Source of the DNA: a bacterium
GTDB lineage: Bacteria; Armatimonadota; Zipacnadia; Zipacnadales; Zipacnadaceae
NCBI GenBank assembly: GCA_030615605.1
Contig: JAUWYY010000007.1
Span: 1 to 64,000 of the forward strand
Direction of reading: 5' to 3'
Length of the DNA stretch: 64,000 nt
The notes below the pieces were generated by a model. It saw only the letters and a list, made by a program, of their open reading frames with translations. It searched no databases and was not told where the DNA came from. This document shows positions 17,290-26,978 of this stretch, piece by piece. The number at the start of each line of letters is the position of its first letter. Position 1 is the first letter of the stretch. A program made the position numbers and the translations under genes.

Positions 17290-18804
17290 TCATTCCTCCC
17301 TTGCCGTGGCAGGTTCTACTCCCGATGCTGCCGCATCCCTATTGACAGAATTGATGATATCTTGCAACTCGGCAGATGGCTGTTGCACCCAGCGCTCACT
17401 GCCGGCGCCGGTATCCTGAAATGCTGACAGAGTTATACTGACCTGTGTGCCGGTCGCCGCAAGCTTGGCCACTATGGCACGCGGTCTCAAGTAGAAGGTG
17501 AGCGACAGCCCTACGAACAGAGCAACAAACCCCAACCAGACCAGAGGCACGCCATAGTCTCGCCGCACCGCGATGCCGCTGTAGTACCGCAGGTCAACGA
17601 GCTGAATAGTGCCGCCATCGTAAGCAACCGGCTGTCCCTGTTTCAACCATCCCAGCTCGGCAAAGTCGTGTTCCCCTGTGGCGAAGCCGGAGACCACTCT
17701 AATCTGCACTGCTGGGTTTCTGAGGAATTCAGACTGCGAGCCAATAATCTCGCCGTCTCGTTCCCAGGCATCGCCCACGAAACCCCTGACGACAATGGCC
17801 GCGGTTTGATCCGCAGTATATCTCACCGAATCAGCGGAAGGGACTTCGTATCCATGCGCATCCTGACTCCCATGCCCCGTTGCCGGCGCCAGAGGGAATT
17901 CGATAGTTTCAACCTCGCCATTTGTCGGCGCTACCTCCAGCGTAAACCCATCCAAGCCCCAGGTGGATTGGAAAAAGCTAAAGTGGCGATAGGACAAGGG
18001 TTGGTTGACCACCACGATCTTGCGCTTGATCTCCGTCTCCCCTTCCAATATCGACAGGTCACTTTTATACGCCTTCACCATAGCCTGGTCCGGATAGTAT
18101 TCCATGGAAAAGTCGTTCAACTTCAACGCAAACTCAAAATCTCCGTCAGGATCCGTGTATGTTTCTCCCTCGGTCAACTCGACGGTCTTGTCCACCGCTA
18201 GACCCGGCCATATTCCCAATATGGCACCCGCTGCAATGGCTAACACGGCGAGATGAGCAAGTGCGAGACCCGAGGCTGCGTAACGCCATTTGTGCCCGAC
18301 CAGCCAGTGAACGTTGTCTTTGTCTTCATCAGTGCCAACACGGTAACGTCGCCGTCTTAGGGAAGTGGCGAGGGCCGTCTTGGCGAACTCAACATCACCC
18401 GTGACAATACCCTCACTGGTGAGACTATTGTCAGCCTGCATGCGGCCCTGCAGGGCGCGCAGCTTGGGGCCGGCAATGCCGTCACGCGCCAGTCGCCAGA
18501 TACGTTTGGCACAAGCTGCCAAACTGAGCAGCAGCAGGGCCAACAGCAGCACGTACCATGTCGAGCTGTAGAGATGGTCAATCCCCAGATGGCGGACAAC
18601 TGTGTTTCCCAACTGCCCGTACTTGTGAACGTAATATTCAGGTGACTGGCCCTGGGGAACGAATATTCCTATCACACTACCCAGGGCAATAATGGCCAGG
18701 AGATAGAAGGTCGTGCGGGGCAGCCGCAGGCTTCGCCACAACGCGGGCAGTATATCACCGAGCCCGACCTCTGGCCTGGTTTGGTTGTTCTCTACACTTG
18801 GCAT
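17290..18804 (-). CDS. resB: Cytochrome c maturation protein ResB/Ccs1
   Basis: 504 residues. Three N-terminal hydrophobic segments (around residues 35-55, 80-100 and 170-195) precede a large extracytoplasmic domain with [17 protein letters not shown], a conserved ResB stretch, and one C-terminal membrane helix ending near [12 protein letters not shown]. ResB pairs with CcsA to move haem outwards, keep it reduced and attach it to apocytochromes. It is five bases from ccsA and just downstream of the multihaem cytochromes that would be its clients. Confidence 0.9.
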   Translation of the reverse strand: MPSVENNQTRPEVGLGDILPALWRSLRLPRTTFYLLAIIALGSVIGIFVPQGQSPEYYVHKYGQLGNTVVRHLGIDHLYSSTWYVLLLALLLLSLAACAKRIWRLARDGIAGPKLRALQGRMQADNSLTSEGIVTGDVEFAKTALATSLRRRRYRVGTDEDKDNVHWLVGHKWRYAASGLALAHLAVLAIAAGAILGIWPGLAVDKTVELTEGETYTDPDGDFEFALKLNDFSMEYYPDQAMVKAYKSDLSILEGETEIKRKIVVVNQPLSYRHFSFFQSTWGLDGFTLEVAPTNGEVETIEFPLAPATGHGSQDAHGYEVPSADSVRYTADQTAAIVVRGFVGDAWERDGEIIGSQSEFLRNPAVQIRVVSGFATGEHDFAELGWLKQGQPVAYDGGTIQLVDLRYYSGIAVRRDYGVPLVWLGFVALFVGLSLTFYLRPRAIVAKLAATGTQVSITLSAFQDTGAGSERWVQQPSAELQDIINSVNRDAAASGVEPATAREE

Positions 18805-18914
18805 GCCTTTAGTCTCACACTTCTTATCTTCGAGATTGGTATGGTGCGATCCTCCCCGGAGGCCGTCTCAGCCACAATTACTCTTATGACGAATTCTTGC
18901 TGTCGTTGGTTCGA

Positions 18915-21002
18915 CTAGGCACCGATGGAGGGTAGGCCGCTACCGGATATCCCTTCAACGCCCGACGAATCCAGGCTGGCTTCTCCTGGCGCCAATCCCG
19001 CGGCAGTCTCGTATTCTAATGGATGTTCGCTTACGAATTGCTCCTTGCTGAGGCGGCCGGTAAGCCACGCCATATTCATTGGGCCAAGTTTATACATCAC
19101 ATGGTAGTGGTGCCAGATGATGATGGCAATCGCTGCCAGAACCCCCTCCCAGCCATGCACAATGCGCGAGACATCCCACGCCCACTTGGGCAGAAATCGG
19201 AGCGACCAGTCGGTAAACATCATTATCACTCCGGTGACCCCAATAACTGCCATACCCCAAGCCACCGCCCAGTACTCGAACTTCTCAATGAAACTGAAGT
19301 GCCCAAAGCGGGGCATACTCGGTGATCGGCCCAGCAAGAATTTCACGGTCACCCACAGATTGAGCACGTCCGACCACGCCGGCAATATTCGCCGGAAGCT
19401 CTCCCGTCCCCTCCGCGTTCCGACCACCCATACTACATGATAAAGCCCAACGGTGACAAGCACCACGGCGGCGACCCGATGTATTATCGCTCGGCCGACT
19501 ATGCCACCGGACGCCGCCACAATCAGCTTGGCCGCCAGCGTCTGCGGCCAGAGCAGTGCCACTCCCGATATTACCAGCACAGCGAAAGAGCTCACTAGCA
19601 CGTAGTGCTGTATTCGTTCTGATCGAGTCAGTCGCAGCAGCCAACTCTCTTCGGGGTCCGGCAAGCTGGCGATATGCTCCTCCCGACGCTTCAACTCACC
19701 ACTGCGGGCCAATCGCCAGTGTGCCCACAAATCCAGGAATATGTAGCCCAGAAATGCTGCCGTCATGCCAATAACTAACAGCCGGTATAGAAAGCTGACT
19801 ATCGCCAGGATGGTAGCCTGGAAGCCGGTGGTGGCAACATGGATCCCGCCCAGCGCCAGCCAATCGCTGGTTCCCGAATGACAGTTACCGCATGTGGCCG
19901 CCAGGTGCTCGGGACTGGTCGTGGACTGGGAATCAGAACTCAACAGGATATGATGAGCCCCATGACAACTTACACAATTGGCAACCTTCAGGTCTCCGTA
20001 TTGGTTAGCTATGCCGTGGTAGGTACTGCGGTAGGTGCTCACTCGCGCCGGTGGCAGGTGATGCAAGCGTACGAAACCAGCATCCCCGTGGCACCGGCTA
20101 CAGGTTTCCACTATGTTGGCCGCATATACGGGCGACTGCTTGCTGGCCGGGAACAATATCTCGTGCTCGCGGTGACAGTCGGTGCAAATTGCTGCTGCCT
20201 GCTCCCCTGCCTTCAAAGCCACGCCGTGAACACTGGTGGTGTACTCGCGATACTCTGCCTCGTGGCAACGGGCACAGGTGCCCGGAACTTCGGGCCGGTG
20301 CGGCGCCAATCCTGTCTTCCGGCCGTTCCGCGGTAGATGGATGCCATGGCAGTCCGTGCATACCGCTGGACGCAAGTTTTCCGGCCCCGACATCGCTATC
20401 TGCCCGTGCACACTTGACAGATAGGCGTCAACCTGAGGAATCTGCCCGCTCAATTCATCGTTTATATGGCACCTGCCACACAACTGGGGGATACGCCGCC
20501 ATGTGACCGGAGACTGCAACGAATCCATCCCCACAATGCCGTGATAGCCGTGACAGTTCACACAGGTAGGCGCACGAGGCCCGGCCTTGTGCAGGAGGTC
20601 AATGGCGTGCACGGGCGCCGCGCCAGGTCGGCTAAGCGACTCTGAGTGGCAATCCAGGCACGGCCGTGCCGGCAGTTCACCGGATTGCGTTTCCTGTGGG
20701 GCCCCGGAATGGCAGTCCACGCATGCCAGACTCTCGTGAGCCGGTCCCTTTCTTTTCACCAGCTGCTCCGCGAGCTGCGGCGTCGCCGAGTCCTTCAAGG
20801 TATGCTCCAGCGTCATGTCAGGATGACACTCCTGACAGTCCAGGCCGGGTGCCTGTCCCCAGACCGGCAGGACCGCCACTCCCAACAACACCCAGACAGC
20901 ATGCCAGAGCCCGCCCCACTTGCGTGCGGACACTGACACCACGCCTAGTATATCTCGCCGGTGCCGGGCATGCCCGGCACCGGCTTGGCTATAGTTAGAC
21001 AT
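18915..21002 (-). CDS. Multihaem cytochrome c (11 CXXCH) fused to a cytochrome b-type membrane domain
   Basis: About 695 residues. A signal-like hydrophobic stretch is followed by 11 CXXCH motifs up to about residue 390 (the first CQECH, the last CGNCH). Beyond that are about six membrane helices resembling the cytochrome b561/formate dehydrogenase gamma family, with histidines placed as b-haem ligands (RAIIHRVAAV, GLYHVVWV, WHHYHVMY). The fusion would carry electrons between a membrane quinone pool and periplasmic haems. A perfect 28-base palindrome (20957-20984) lies in the first codons, so the true start may be a downstream GTG and the palindrome may be leader. The enzyme partner is unknown. 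Confidence 0.8.
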   Translation of the reverse strand: MSNYSQAGAGHARHRRDILGVVSVSARKWGGLWHAVWVLLGVAVLPVWGQAPGLDCQECHPDMTLEHTLKDSATPQLAEQLVKRKGPAHESLACVDCHSGAPQETQSGELPARPCLDCHSESLSRPGAAPVHAIDLLHKAGPRAPTCVNCHGYHGIVGMDSLQSPVTWRRIPQLCGRCHINDELSGQIPQVDAYLSSVHGQIAMSGPENLRPAVCTDCHGIHLPRNGRKTGLAPHRPEVPGTCARCHEAEYREYTTSVHGVALKAGEQAAAICTDCHREHEILFPASKQSPVYAANIVETCSRCHGDAGFVRLHHLPPARVSTYRSTYHGIANQYGDLKVANCVSCHGAHHILLSSDSQSTTSPEHLAATCGNCHSGTSDWLALGGIHVATTGFQATILAIVSFLYRLLVIGMTAAFLGYIFLDLWAHWRLARSGELKRREEHIASLPDPEESWLLRLTRSERIQHYVLVSSFAVLVISGVALLWPQTLAAKLIVAASGGIVGRAIIHRVAAVVLVTVGLYHVVWVVGTRRGRESFRRILPAWSDVLNLWVTVKFLLGRSPSMPRFGHFSFIEKFEYWAVAWGMAVIGVTGVIMMFTDWSLRFLPKWAWDVSRIVHGWEGVLAAIAIIIWHHYHVMYKLGPMNMAWLTGRLSKEQFVSEHPLEYETAAGLAPGEASLDSSGVEGISGSGLPSIGA

Positions 21003-21144
21003 TAGCACCCACCCAGACTGCTAGTCGCCAGTGTGTCGGCCCCTCCTCCGTAGCGCACCTCCAGCCAGCACCACGACTAGCAGTCGTGATTGGTTCTCCT
21101 TATGCAGTTCGCCCAGTTCTATGCCGCCGCACTAGACGTCAGTC

Positions 21145-22200
21145 CTAGTCTTCGAGGAGTGTCCTTGCATCCTCCAACAGGGCCTGGGCGAATTCCGGGT
21201 TGTGAGTCCCCCAGCTCGCATCGGCCAGGACGAACATGTAGTTGTGGCGAGCACCCTTGTATGCTTTCACATCGGGATCATTCGGGTCTGGATTGGCATC
21301 CATAACAATGCTATTGGCAGTTGCAAACGCTGCCAGCAACCCACCCTCTGCGCTGTGGTCAGGGTGCCCCGCGTCCTCCGGATCTTCTCCGCCGAGCTCA
21401 ATGAGCTGCGCAATGATGTCCTCCTCGAGCTCCTCAAAGAGGGCCAGCGAGTCTCCCTCGCTCCCGTGACAATACGCGCAGCTTGTCAGGTCCGGGTGCA
21501 GGGAGTCTTCACCGTGGTCGGCAGGGACGCCAATATGCAGCGGAGTGGCGCTCTGGTCTGGGTTCAAATGGCAGGTCACACACGTGTTGTCCACCCAGCG
21601 ATGCGAGCCGGGCTCGTCAGTGCGATCATAGCCATACACGCCCAGCAGAAATGGCGCCTGCGGATGATGCACCGAGATGCCGTCAGGGTCTGAGTCGCGA
21701 AGGTCAGCATCAGTCACCGCCCGCCGGAGGCTGTCCAGATCATGTTTGCCACCAGCCACATGGCAATCCCAGCACGAGGTCTCTGCAGTCGGAACTGCTG
21801 CTATGTTTAGCTCCGAGGGCTCCGCAGCATGTTGACTTCCGGGACCGTGACATTCCTCGCAGCCAATCCCCTCCAGATGGGGGGTAGAGCCGTCCGCCAC
21901 ATAACCGGAGGACTCACCCATGCCAGTGGTGTGGCAGGGAGCACACCCGCCGCCGTACCCCTCAATCTGGTCTCCATGGGTGGTCCGGAAGTCCTCCCCG
22001 TGACCCTGCTCAGTATATTCGTTGTCGATGTGCCCGTGGCAAGTTGCGCACACCGCCCGGCCCACGTAGGTAGCCACCAAATCTCCATCAGGCGGTACTA
22101 CCTGGCTGGTGCCTCCCCCACAGCCAACAATCATTGTACCCACTACAGCCCCCACTACCATCATTACTGCTATTGCTATGACCATCTTACGAACTTCCAC
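21145..22200 (-). CDS. Hexahaem cytochrome c lipoprotein
   Basis: 351 residues with six CXXCH motifs (CATCH, CAPCH, CEECH, CWDCH, CVTCH, CAYCH). A short hydrophobic N-terminus ends in IVGCGGG, a lipobox-like cysteine, so lipid anchoring outside the cytoplasmic membrane is likely. The C-terminal ARHNYMFV...THNPEFAQALLED resembles the end of octahaem/c554-like reductases. The middle acidic linker lacks haem motifs. GTG 22200 has AAGGAGG upstream and is preferred. Function as electron carrier or reductase subunit is unassigned. Confidence 0.78.
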   Translation of the reverse strand: MEVRKMVIAIAVMMVVGAVVGTMIVGCGGGTSQVVPPDGDLVATYVGRAVCATCHGHIDNEYTEQGHGEDFRTTHGDQIEGYGGGCAPCHTTGMGESSGYVADGSTPHLEGIGCEECHGPGSQHAAEPSELNIAAVPTAETSCWDCHVAGGKHDLDSLRRAVTDADLRDSDPDGISVHHPQAPFLLGVYGYDRTDEPGSHRWVDNTCVTCHLNPDQSATPLHIGVPADHGEDSLHPDLTSCAYCHGSEGDSLALFEELEEDIIAQLIELGGEDPEDAGHPDHSAEGGLLAAFATANSIVMDANPDPNDPDVKAYKGARHNYMFVLADASWGTHNPEFAQALLEDARTLLED

Positions 22201-22389
22201 GACTATCGCCTCCTTTTCAGCGAATCGTATCGGGCGGTTATCGCTGCGCTTGTCAGCGCCGCCCTATTAGTGCCTATGATGTTAGCGACTAACTTACTGC
22301 GCAGGCACACTCAGTGCCTAGCACTCTGTGACCACCCATTGACACAAAACCGACCCCATGTGGCCATTTACAACCATTAACTTACTACC
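22201..22389 (-). promoter_or_regulatory. Spacer between two cytochrome genes with operator-like repeats
   Basis: 189 bases between the 22390-23208 and 21145-22200 genes. It contains the inverted repeat AGGCAC-n5-GTGCCT at 22303-22319, and the octamer AGTGCCTA occurs at 22269-22276 and again at 22313-22320. This could be a regulator site for the downstream cytochromes; no promoter hexamers were convincing. Confidence 0.3.
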
Positions 22390-23208
22390 CTACCCGGCCG
22401 GCGGCTTGGCAAAGATATGTCGCCCTCCGGGCATATGACAGCTCGCACAAGTAGCCCCTTCTGGAGCCGCAGGTGCGTGTGTGCCCATAGCTACGTCCTG
22501 ATGGCATTCAGCACACAGTTCAAGGATGGGCTTGCGAAGCAGATGCTCTAATGGCGCTTCGGCGTGTGGCCTGTGGCATTTAATACACGTGACGCCCTTC
22601 TCGAAGTGCTTGCTCGACTTGAGCTCATTAAGTTGTTCCAGCTTCATCCCTTCCACCGCTGGGGCGAGCACGAAGCCTTCAATCTTGAACAGATCCTGCC
22701 CCGGGTGGAAACTCGCCGCAAACCTCTGCTCGCCAATGGTATACTGCCCGTGACAGCGGCCGCATACTGACCATTGCCGGCTCAGCTCCTTGAGGTTAGG
22801 CGCTTTCACGATGGTGTTCTTGCGTTCTTCCTTCTTGGCCTTCATGTGGACGCTGCCGGGGCTGTGGCACGCCTCGCAGGCAGTGCCCTTTTCTGCCCAC
22901 GTATTGTCCTGGGCTTTGTATCCGATGAGATACCGATAGACGGCCTCCCCCGTGAGCAGTTCAGGCTCTTCGCCTTCTCCGGTTTCCCAGGGGAACTTCA
23001 TCAGGCCATGCTTAGTCTTGCTCCAATACTCGTACTGCTTCTTGTGACACATTTTGCACTTGCCACTCGTGATGTAGGTGGCGCCTTGGATCCAGGGAGC
23101 AGTCCCATCGTTTTCAACAGCAATTGCAATAGCGCCACAGACAACTATGCCCGCGATCAGCAAAGCAAGCGGACTCCCTGCCATTGTCCAACGGTTTCCC
23201 TTTTTCAT
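22390..23208 (-). CDS. Hexahaem cytochrome c
   Basis: About 272 residues: an N-terminal signal/anchor (MAGSPLALLIAGIVVCG) followed by six CXXCH motifs (CKMCH, CEACH, CGRCH, CIKCH, CAECH, CASCH). The first haem region (CKMCHKKQYEYWSKTKHG) and the closing CASCHMPGGRHIF resemble cytochrome c554/pentahaem families that accept electrons from larger multihaem proteins. The ATG at 23208 gives a correct signal peptide; a longer reading into the neighbouring 27-haem gene is unlikely. Exact partner unknown. Confidence 0.8.
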   Translation of the reverse strand: MKKGNRWTMAGSPLALLIAGIVVCGAIAIAVENDGTAPWIQGATYITSGKCKMCHKKQYEYWSKTKHGLMKFPWETGEGEEPELLTGEAVYRYLIGYKAQDNTWAEKGTACEACHSPGSVHMKAKKEERKNTIVKAPNLKELSRQWSVCGRCHGQYTIGEQRFAASFHPGQDLFKIEGFVLAPAVEGMKLEQLNELKSSKHFEKGVTCIKCHRPHAEAPLEHLLRKPILELCAECHQDVAMGTHAPAAPEGATCASCHMPGGRHIFAKPPAG

Positions 23209-23255
23209 CTGGCATCGTCTCTTTCTACAGTTCGAGACAAAGTACACGACCGGTT

Positions 23256-25610
23256 TCACTGGCCAACGTCGCCATGGCACATCGCACAGTCCTCAGCGAG
23301 ATCATGACACCTGAAACAGACCCCACCAGGCTCAAAGTTCGCCTCATCGCCGTGCTCCATTACGTAGTCTTCGGAATGGGGCACTGGCACACCGTGGCAA
23401 GTGAGACAACTATCAGCATCCTTCTCCTGGGGCTTGTGGCATAAGTCACACAGACCCGGCTGCTCAGTGCCCGCGGCGCCATGGCTCTCCGGCCATTCCT
23501 CGTCGTGTGAGGGCACTGGCACCATCTCATGACATGAAAGACAATCCACCGGCTGATGGCAGGTTTGGCATGTGTCGGGTGATTTGTTTGCTTCCGGACC
23601 ATGCTGCTCAAACCAGGATTCCGGATGAGGCATAGCCACCCCATGACACTGCATGCATTCCTGCTCCTGCGGCTCGTGGCACCGTTGGCATTGTTTCGAG
23701 TCGCTCGATGAGCTGGGCCCGTGCTCCTCCAACAGCCAGCTTTCGGGGTGGGGCATCTGCACGCCATGACAACTGGTGCACTCCTGCTCCTGCGACTCGT
23801 GGCACCGAGTGCACATGCCCGTATTGCTTTTTGCCCGAGCACCATGGAGTGCTGACCAGTCGCGGGGGTGCGGCATAGAGAGTCCATGGCAGGAACTGCA
23901 CTGGCTGTTACTGTGACATACCTGGCATTGCTGCGGATTCTTCTTGGCCTGGAGTCCGTGGCGCGCCTCCCAGGCCCGCGGATGGGGTGAAGCCACCTTC
24001 CCAATGTGACAACTGCGACACTCTCCAGCAGTGAGATGCATCTGCCCGTGGTTGGGCTTTCCCGGTGCCCCGTCACTGTGGCAGCGCTCACACGATAGCC
24101 CCGCGGCCTGCACGTGATCCGTATGGCTGAAGCTGACTCCGTATATCTGCTGTGAAGCTGTCGGAACCGCCGTGTGGCAGTTCAAACACTTCGATTCGCC
24201 CCCCACCGTAATGGTCTTCGGAGCCGGCACACGATAGTCCGCCCCGACAAGTGCCAGCGCAGCATTGGCCTGAGAGGCAGCCTGCTGTAAGAGCTGCCGG
24301 GCATAAACCGGATTATGGACACCGTTGCCCACCTGAACTAACTGGACATTAGCTCGTGCCTCCTGCACCAAGTCCCATGCCGCTGTCTTTCCCTGACGGC
24401 TGCTCGAGATATTTGCTACGAGCCGTTTCGCTCGCAATACTGCTAGCGACAACTCGTCAACCGGTCCCCCGAACTCCGCGTTCCATTGTGCCAGGATGCC
24501 GCCATATTCCTCTCCGTGGCAGTACATGCAGCCAGCAGCACCGGCGGGCCGGGCAATTGACGGTGGCGCGATCCCCTCAAGTCCGCGGTGACAGGCTTCG
24601 CAGGTGACGCCCGCCTCGAACATGGGATCAGGCGTCCCCTGGATCCCGAAGCCGCCCCGACCAGCGTAGAACGCCTGAACCGTCTGATGCTGGCTCTGAT
24701 GACATTGCCCGCATATCTCTGACTTACCCAATGCTGGATGCTGCGCGGGAGCCTCGGGACTCCGATGCTCGATCGAGTTGTGGCACTGGGTGCACTCGAG
24801 CTTGTGCTCCGTTACGTGGTTGAAGTGCATAAATGCAGTGTCTGAATAGAGTTCCAGGTGCTCTGGCTCCGAGTGGCACAGAAGACACCGGTCCTCGGGC
24901 GCTGCCCCCTCCCCCTGGATCACGTTAGCGTGACAGGCCAAGCAGTCAACACCATGCTCCTGCACCAGCTTATGGTCAAAAGAGCCCGTCGCTGTTTCGA
25001 TGGGGAAGCTGTGGCACACGGTGCATTCGGACATCGTCTCCAACTCGGGTCCCTTCTTTAGATGACACAAGTAGCAGCTCTGCTTGGTAACAGTCATATG
25101 CTCGCCCTGCACCAATTGCGAATGGCATGATGTGCACCGCAGCCGTGTGACTCTGCGAAACTTCGTCAGATGTGGCTGATGATCAAAGTCAATGCCGTCG
25201 AAGCTTACCTTTCCGCTCAGCACTCGCTTCTGGTGACAGCCTGACCGCAGGCAACTGGCGTCGTCGATCTCAGTCCACGCTCGTGTCCCGTACTGCCGAG
25301 TGGCATACTTGGCCACCTGGACAAGGGACTCGAACTTCCGTCGCAGCTTCGACTGGACTCCCGGAGGGAAGTGGCAGTCCAGGCACGGAACATCTTTGTG
25401 TGAAGAAGTTTTCCAGGACTCGTAATACGGTCTCATATAGTGACACATCACACAGAATCTGGGCGACGAGCTGAATTCCATCCCCGCCACCCCCAGGATG
25501 ACCAGACCAAGCAGCCCCACCAGACCGAGCTTGAGCAGCCCACTGATCCTCCGACTAACTCGAGCTCCCAGTCGCTCCTGTACAGCTTGTACCCATTCGT
25601 AAATGTTCAC
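23256..25610 (-). CDS. Giant 27-haem cytochrome c with NapC/NirT-like membrane anchor
   Basis: 784 residues, 26 CXXCH motifs plus one CX4CH (SCLRSGCH, third). The N-terminus has one membrane helix (LLKLGLVGLLGLVILGVAG) followed by FCVMCHYMRPYYESW, the quinol-dehydrogenase signature of NapC/NirT/CymA. The last ~240 residues (23256-23990) are about five tandem diheme repeats of 37-40 residues. Each holds two CXXCH, a MPHP or similar motif and an HG pair. An HNPVYARQLL segment in the middle resembles octahaem cytochromes. The likely role is quinol oxidation and long-range electron transfer across the periplasm or cell surface. The GTG start overlaps the upstream cytochrome stop as GTGA. Confidence 0.88.
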   Translation of the reverse strand: MNIYEWVQAVQERLGARVSRRISGLLKLGLVGLLGLVILGVAGMEFSSSPRFCVMCHYMRPYYESWKTSSHKDVPCLDCHFPPGVQSKLRRKFESLVQVAKYATRQYGTRAWTEIDDASCLRSGCHQKRVLSGKVSFDGIDFDHQPHLTKFRRVTRLRCTSCHSQLVQGEHMTVTKQSCYLCHLKKGPELETMSECTVCHSFPIETATGSFDHKLVQEHGVDCLACHANVIQGEGAAPEDRCLLCHSEPEHLELYSDTAFMHFNHVTEHKLECTQCHNSIEHRSPEAPAQHPALGKSEICGQCHQSQHQTVQAFYAGRGGFGIQGTPDPMFEAGVTCEACHRGLEGIAPPSIARPAGAAGCMYCHGEEYGGILAQWNAEFGGPVDELSLAVLRAKRLVANISSSRQGKTAAWDLVQEARANVQLVQVGNGVHNPVYARQLLQQAASQANAALALVGADYRVPAPKTITVGGESKCLNCHTAVPTASQQIYGVSFSHTDHVQAAGLSCERCHSDGAPGKPNHGQMHLTAGECRSCHIGKVASPHPRAWEARHGLQAKKNPQQCQVCHSNSQCSSCHGLSMPHPRDWSALHGARAKSNTGMCTRCHESQEQECTSCHGVQMPHPESWLLEEHGPSSSSDSKQCQRCHEPQEQECMQCHGVAMPHPESWFEQHGPEANKSPDTCQTCHQPVDCLSCHEMVPVPSHDEEWPESHGAAGTEQPGLCDLCHKPQEKDADSCLTCHGVPVPHSEDYVMEHGDEANFEPGGVCFRCHDLAEDCAMCHGDVGQ

Positions 25611-26902
25611 CGCAAGCCCTCACGCGGCGGCCTGCCAGTTCCCGGTTTGGCGCCCGTATCAGTGAACCGGTGTGGTTCAGTCTGTTTCCTCTTCCAGTAG
25701 ATGAAAAGCACCATGAGCCCGATATAGACCCACATGGGTACGGGAAGCAACCGGCGAAACGAGAGGCGAGCCTCGATTTCACTGAACTCAGAGGCGACCT
25801 CGTCGGCTAGTGCCTCCACGGCGACTGTCCCCTGCTCAATTTGCCGCGGCTGCAGTGCGTGCTGATCACGTTCCAACTGCTGCAAGCTCGTGTTTGTCTC
25901 CTCAATTCGCCCCTTCAATTCTTCAACATACAGCCCATGCTGCTCCATTGCTTGGACGATTTCATCGGCTGAGTCATGGTGCTGGCGGGCCGTCGTGATC
26001 AGGTCATACACCTGCTGACCTATGCCCATTGCCGCTGTATCGGCCTGGTGGCAGGGCTTGCATGACGTCATCAGCAGTTCGTCTGTGGCGTGTAGAATGG
26101 CGTGATGGCCGTGGCAGCTTTCGCAGGACATCTCGCCTTTTTTCACCACTTCGCCGTGCGGACTCTGGCTCACCAATTCCTTGACCTGGGCGTGACATTG
26201 GCTACACATGTTAGGTATATCATTGGCTCCCGGCGGTAAAGCAGTATGGCTGCCATGACAGGAAGTACACGTGGCTGCGGATTGTCGCCCGCCGCTGGCC
26301 AGCATTTGGGCATGCGCACTTTCTTGATATTCCTCATAGGCATTTGCCGGCAGTCCGTGTTTGCTCATGAGCTTTTCGTCACTATGACAACGCGAACACG
26401 TATCGGCCACGTTCATTGGAAAAACCATGCTATTCGGATCATCATGTGGCAGTATACGATGCTGGCCGTGACAATCGGTACAAACCGCCGTACTCTCGTC
26501 TCCCCGCAACCACGCCTGCCCATGCGCACTGCTCTGGTAATCCTCGAACTGATGAGTGCTGAGGCCATATTGGCGCATCTGTGCTCGGTCCGCATGACAC
26601 GAGCTGCAAAACCCTGGTATCTCTCGGCGACTGGGACTGCCCCGAAATCCCTTGTGGGCGGCCATGGCGGTTGCCTGCAAGTCGGTCGGGTTCCCCCCAT
26701 GGCAAGTCACACAGTCAATGCCTGCCCCAGCGTGAATACTCGTCTGGTACGCCACGGTTATCTTGGAGTGGCAGACCTCGCACGACGATTCCTCGTGCTG
26801 ACGTGACACCTGCGCCCCTACTGGCATACACAGAGCGACGGCCAATGCCGCTACTGCTACGCTCCTGACAACAATAGCTCTGTTAGCTGCCTTCGTGGGC
26901 AT
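25607..26902 (-). CDS. Nonahaem cytochrome c with C-terminal membrane anchor
   Basis: 431 residues. A signal peptide (AVAALAVALCMPVGA) is followed by nine CXXCH motifs (CEVCH first, CKPCH last) in the first ~285 residues. Then comes a predicted coiled-coil (roughly residues 300-380, rich in Glu/Gln/Leu) and one C-terminal membrane helix (MWVYIGLMVLFIYW). The haem part repeats a YQSSAHGQ/YQESAHAQ module, typical of cytochrome c3-like membrane electron-transfer subunits. The coiled coil may space the haem domain from the membrane or mediate assembly with the 27-haem protein, whose gene it overlaps. Confidence 0.85.
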   Translation of the reverse strand: MPTKAANRAIVVRSVAVAALAVALCMPVGAQVSRQHEESSCEVCHSKITVAYQTSIHAGAGIDCVTCHGGNPTDLQATAMAAHKGFRGSPSRREIPGFCSSCHADRAQMRQYGLSTHQFEDYQSSAHGQAWLRGDESTAVCTDCHGQHRILPHDDPNSMVFPMNVADTCSRCHSDEKLMSKHGLPANAYEEYQESAHAQMLASGGRQSAATCTSCHGSHTALPPGANDIPNMCSQCHAQVKELVSQSPHGEVVKKGEMSCESCHGHHAILHATDELLMTSCKPCHQADTAAMGIGQQVYDLITTARQHHDSADEIVQAMEQHGLYVEELKGRIEETNTSLQQLERDQHALQPRQIEQGTVAVEALADEVASEFSEIEARLSFRRLLPVPMWVYIGLMVLFIYWKRKQTEPHRFTDTGAKPGTGRPPREGLR

Positions 26903-26966
26903 CGCCGAGTGCTTCCTTTGGCTGATTCTCCCACCCTATGTCGTTGTCCCGTTGGTTTTCCGCCAC
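26883..26966 (-). CDS. Possible 27-codon small gene after the cytochrome b remnant
   Basis: A GTG at 26966 with a clean GGAGG site begins a 27-residue hydrophilic frame that overlaps the start of the nonahaem gene and ends at 26883. It follows the cytochrome b remnant by 12 bases. It may be a genuine coupling peptide or simply the leader of the next gene. No homology recognised. Confidence 0.25.
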   Translation of the reverse strand: MAENQRDNDIGWENQPKEALGDAHEGS

Positions 26967-26978
26967 GACTATTGCCTC

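Noticed and set aside
23256-23990. Regular repeats resembling a CRISPR array
   Set aside because: The repeats are in frame, diverged and encode CXXCH modules; no constant repeat with unrelated spacers.
23360-24091. Long frames overlapping the 27-haem cytochrome in other registers
   Set aside because: They are by-products of the repeated CXXCH codons; the cytochrome frame explains the DNA fully.
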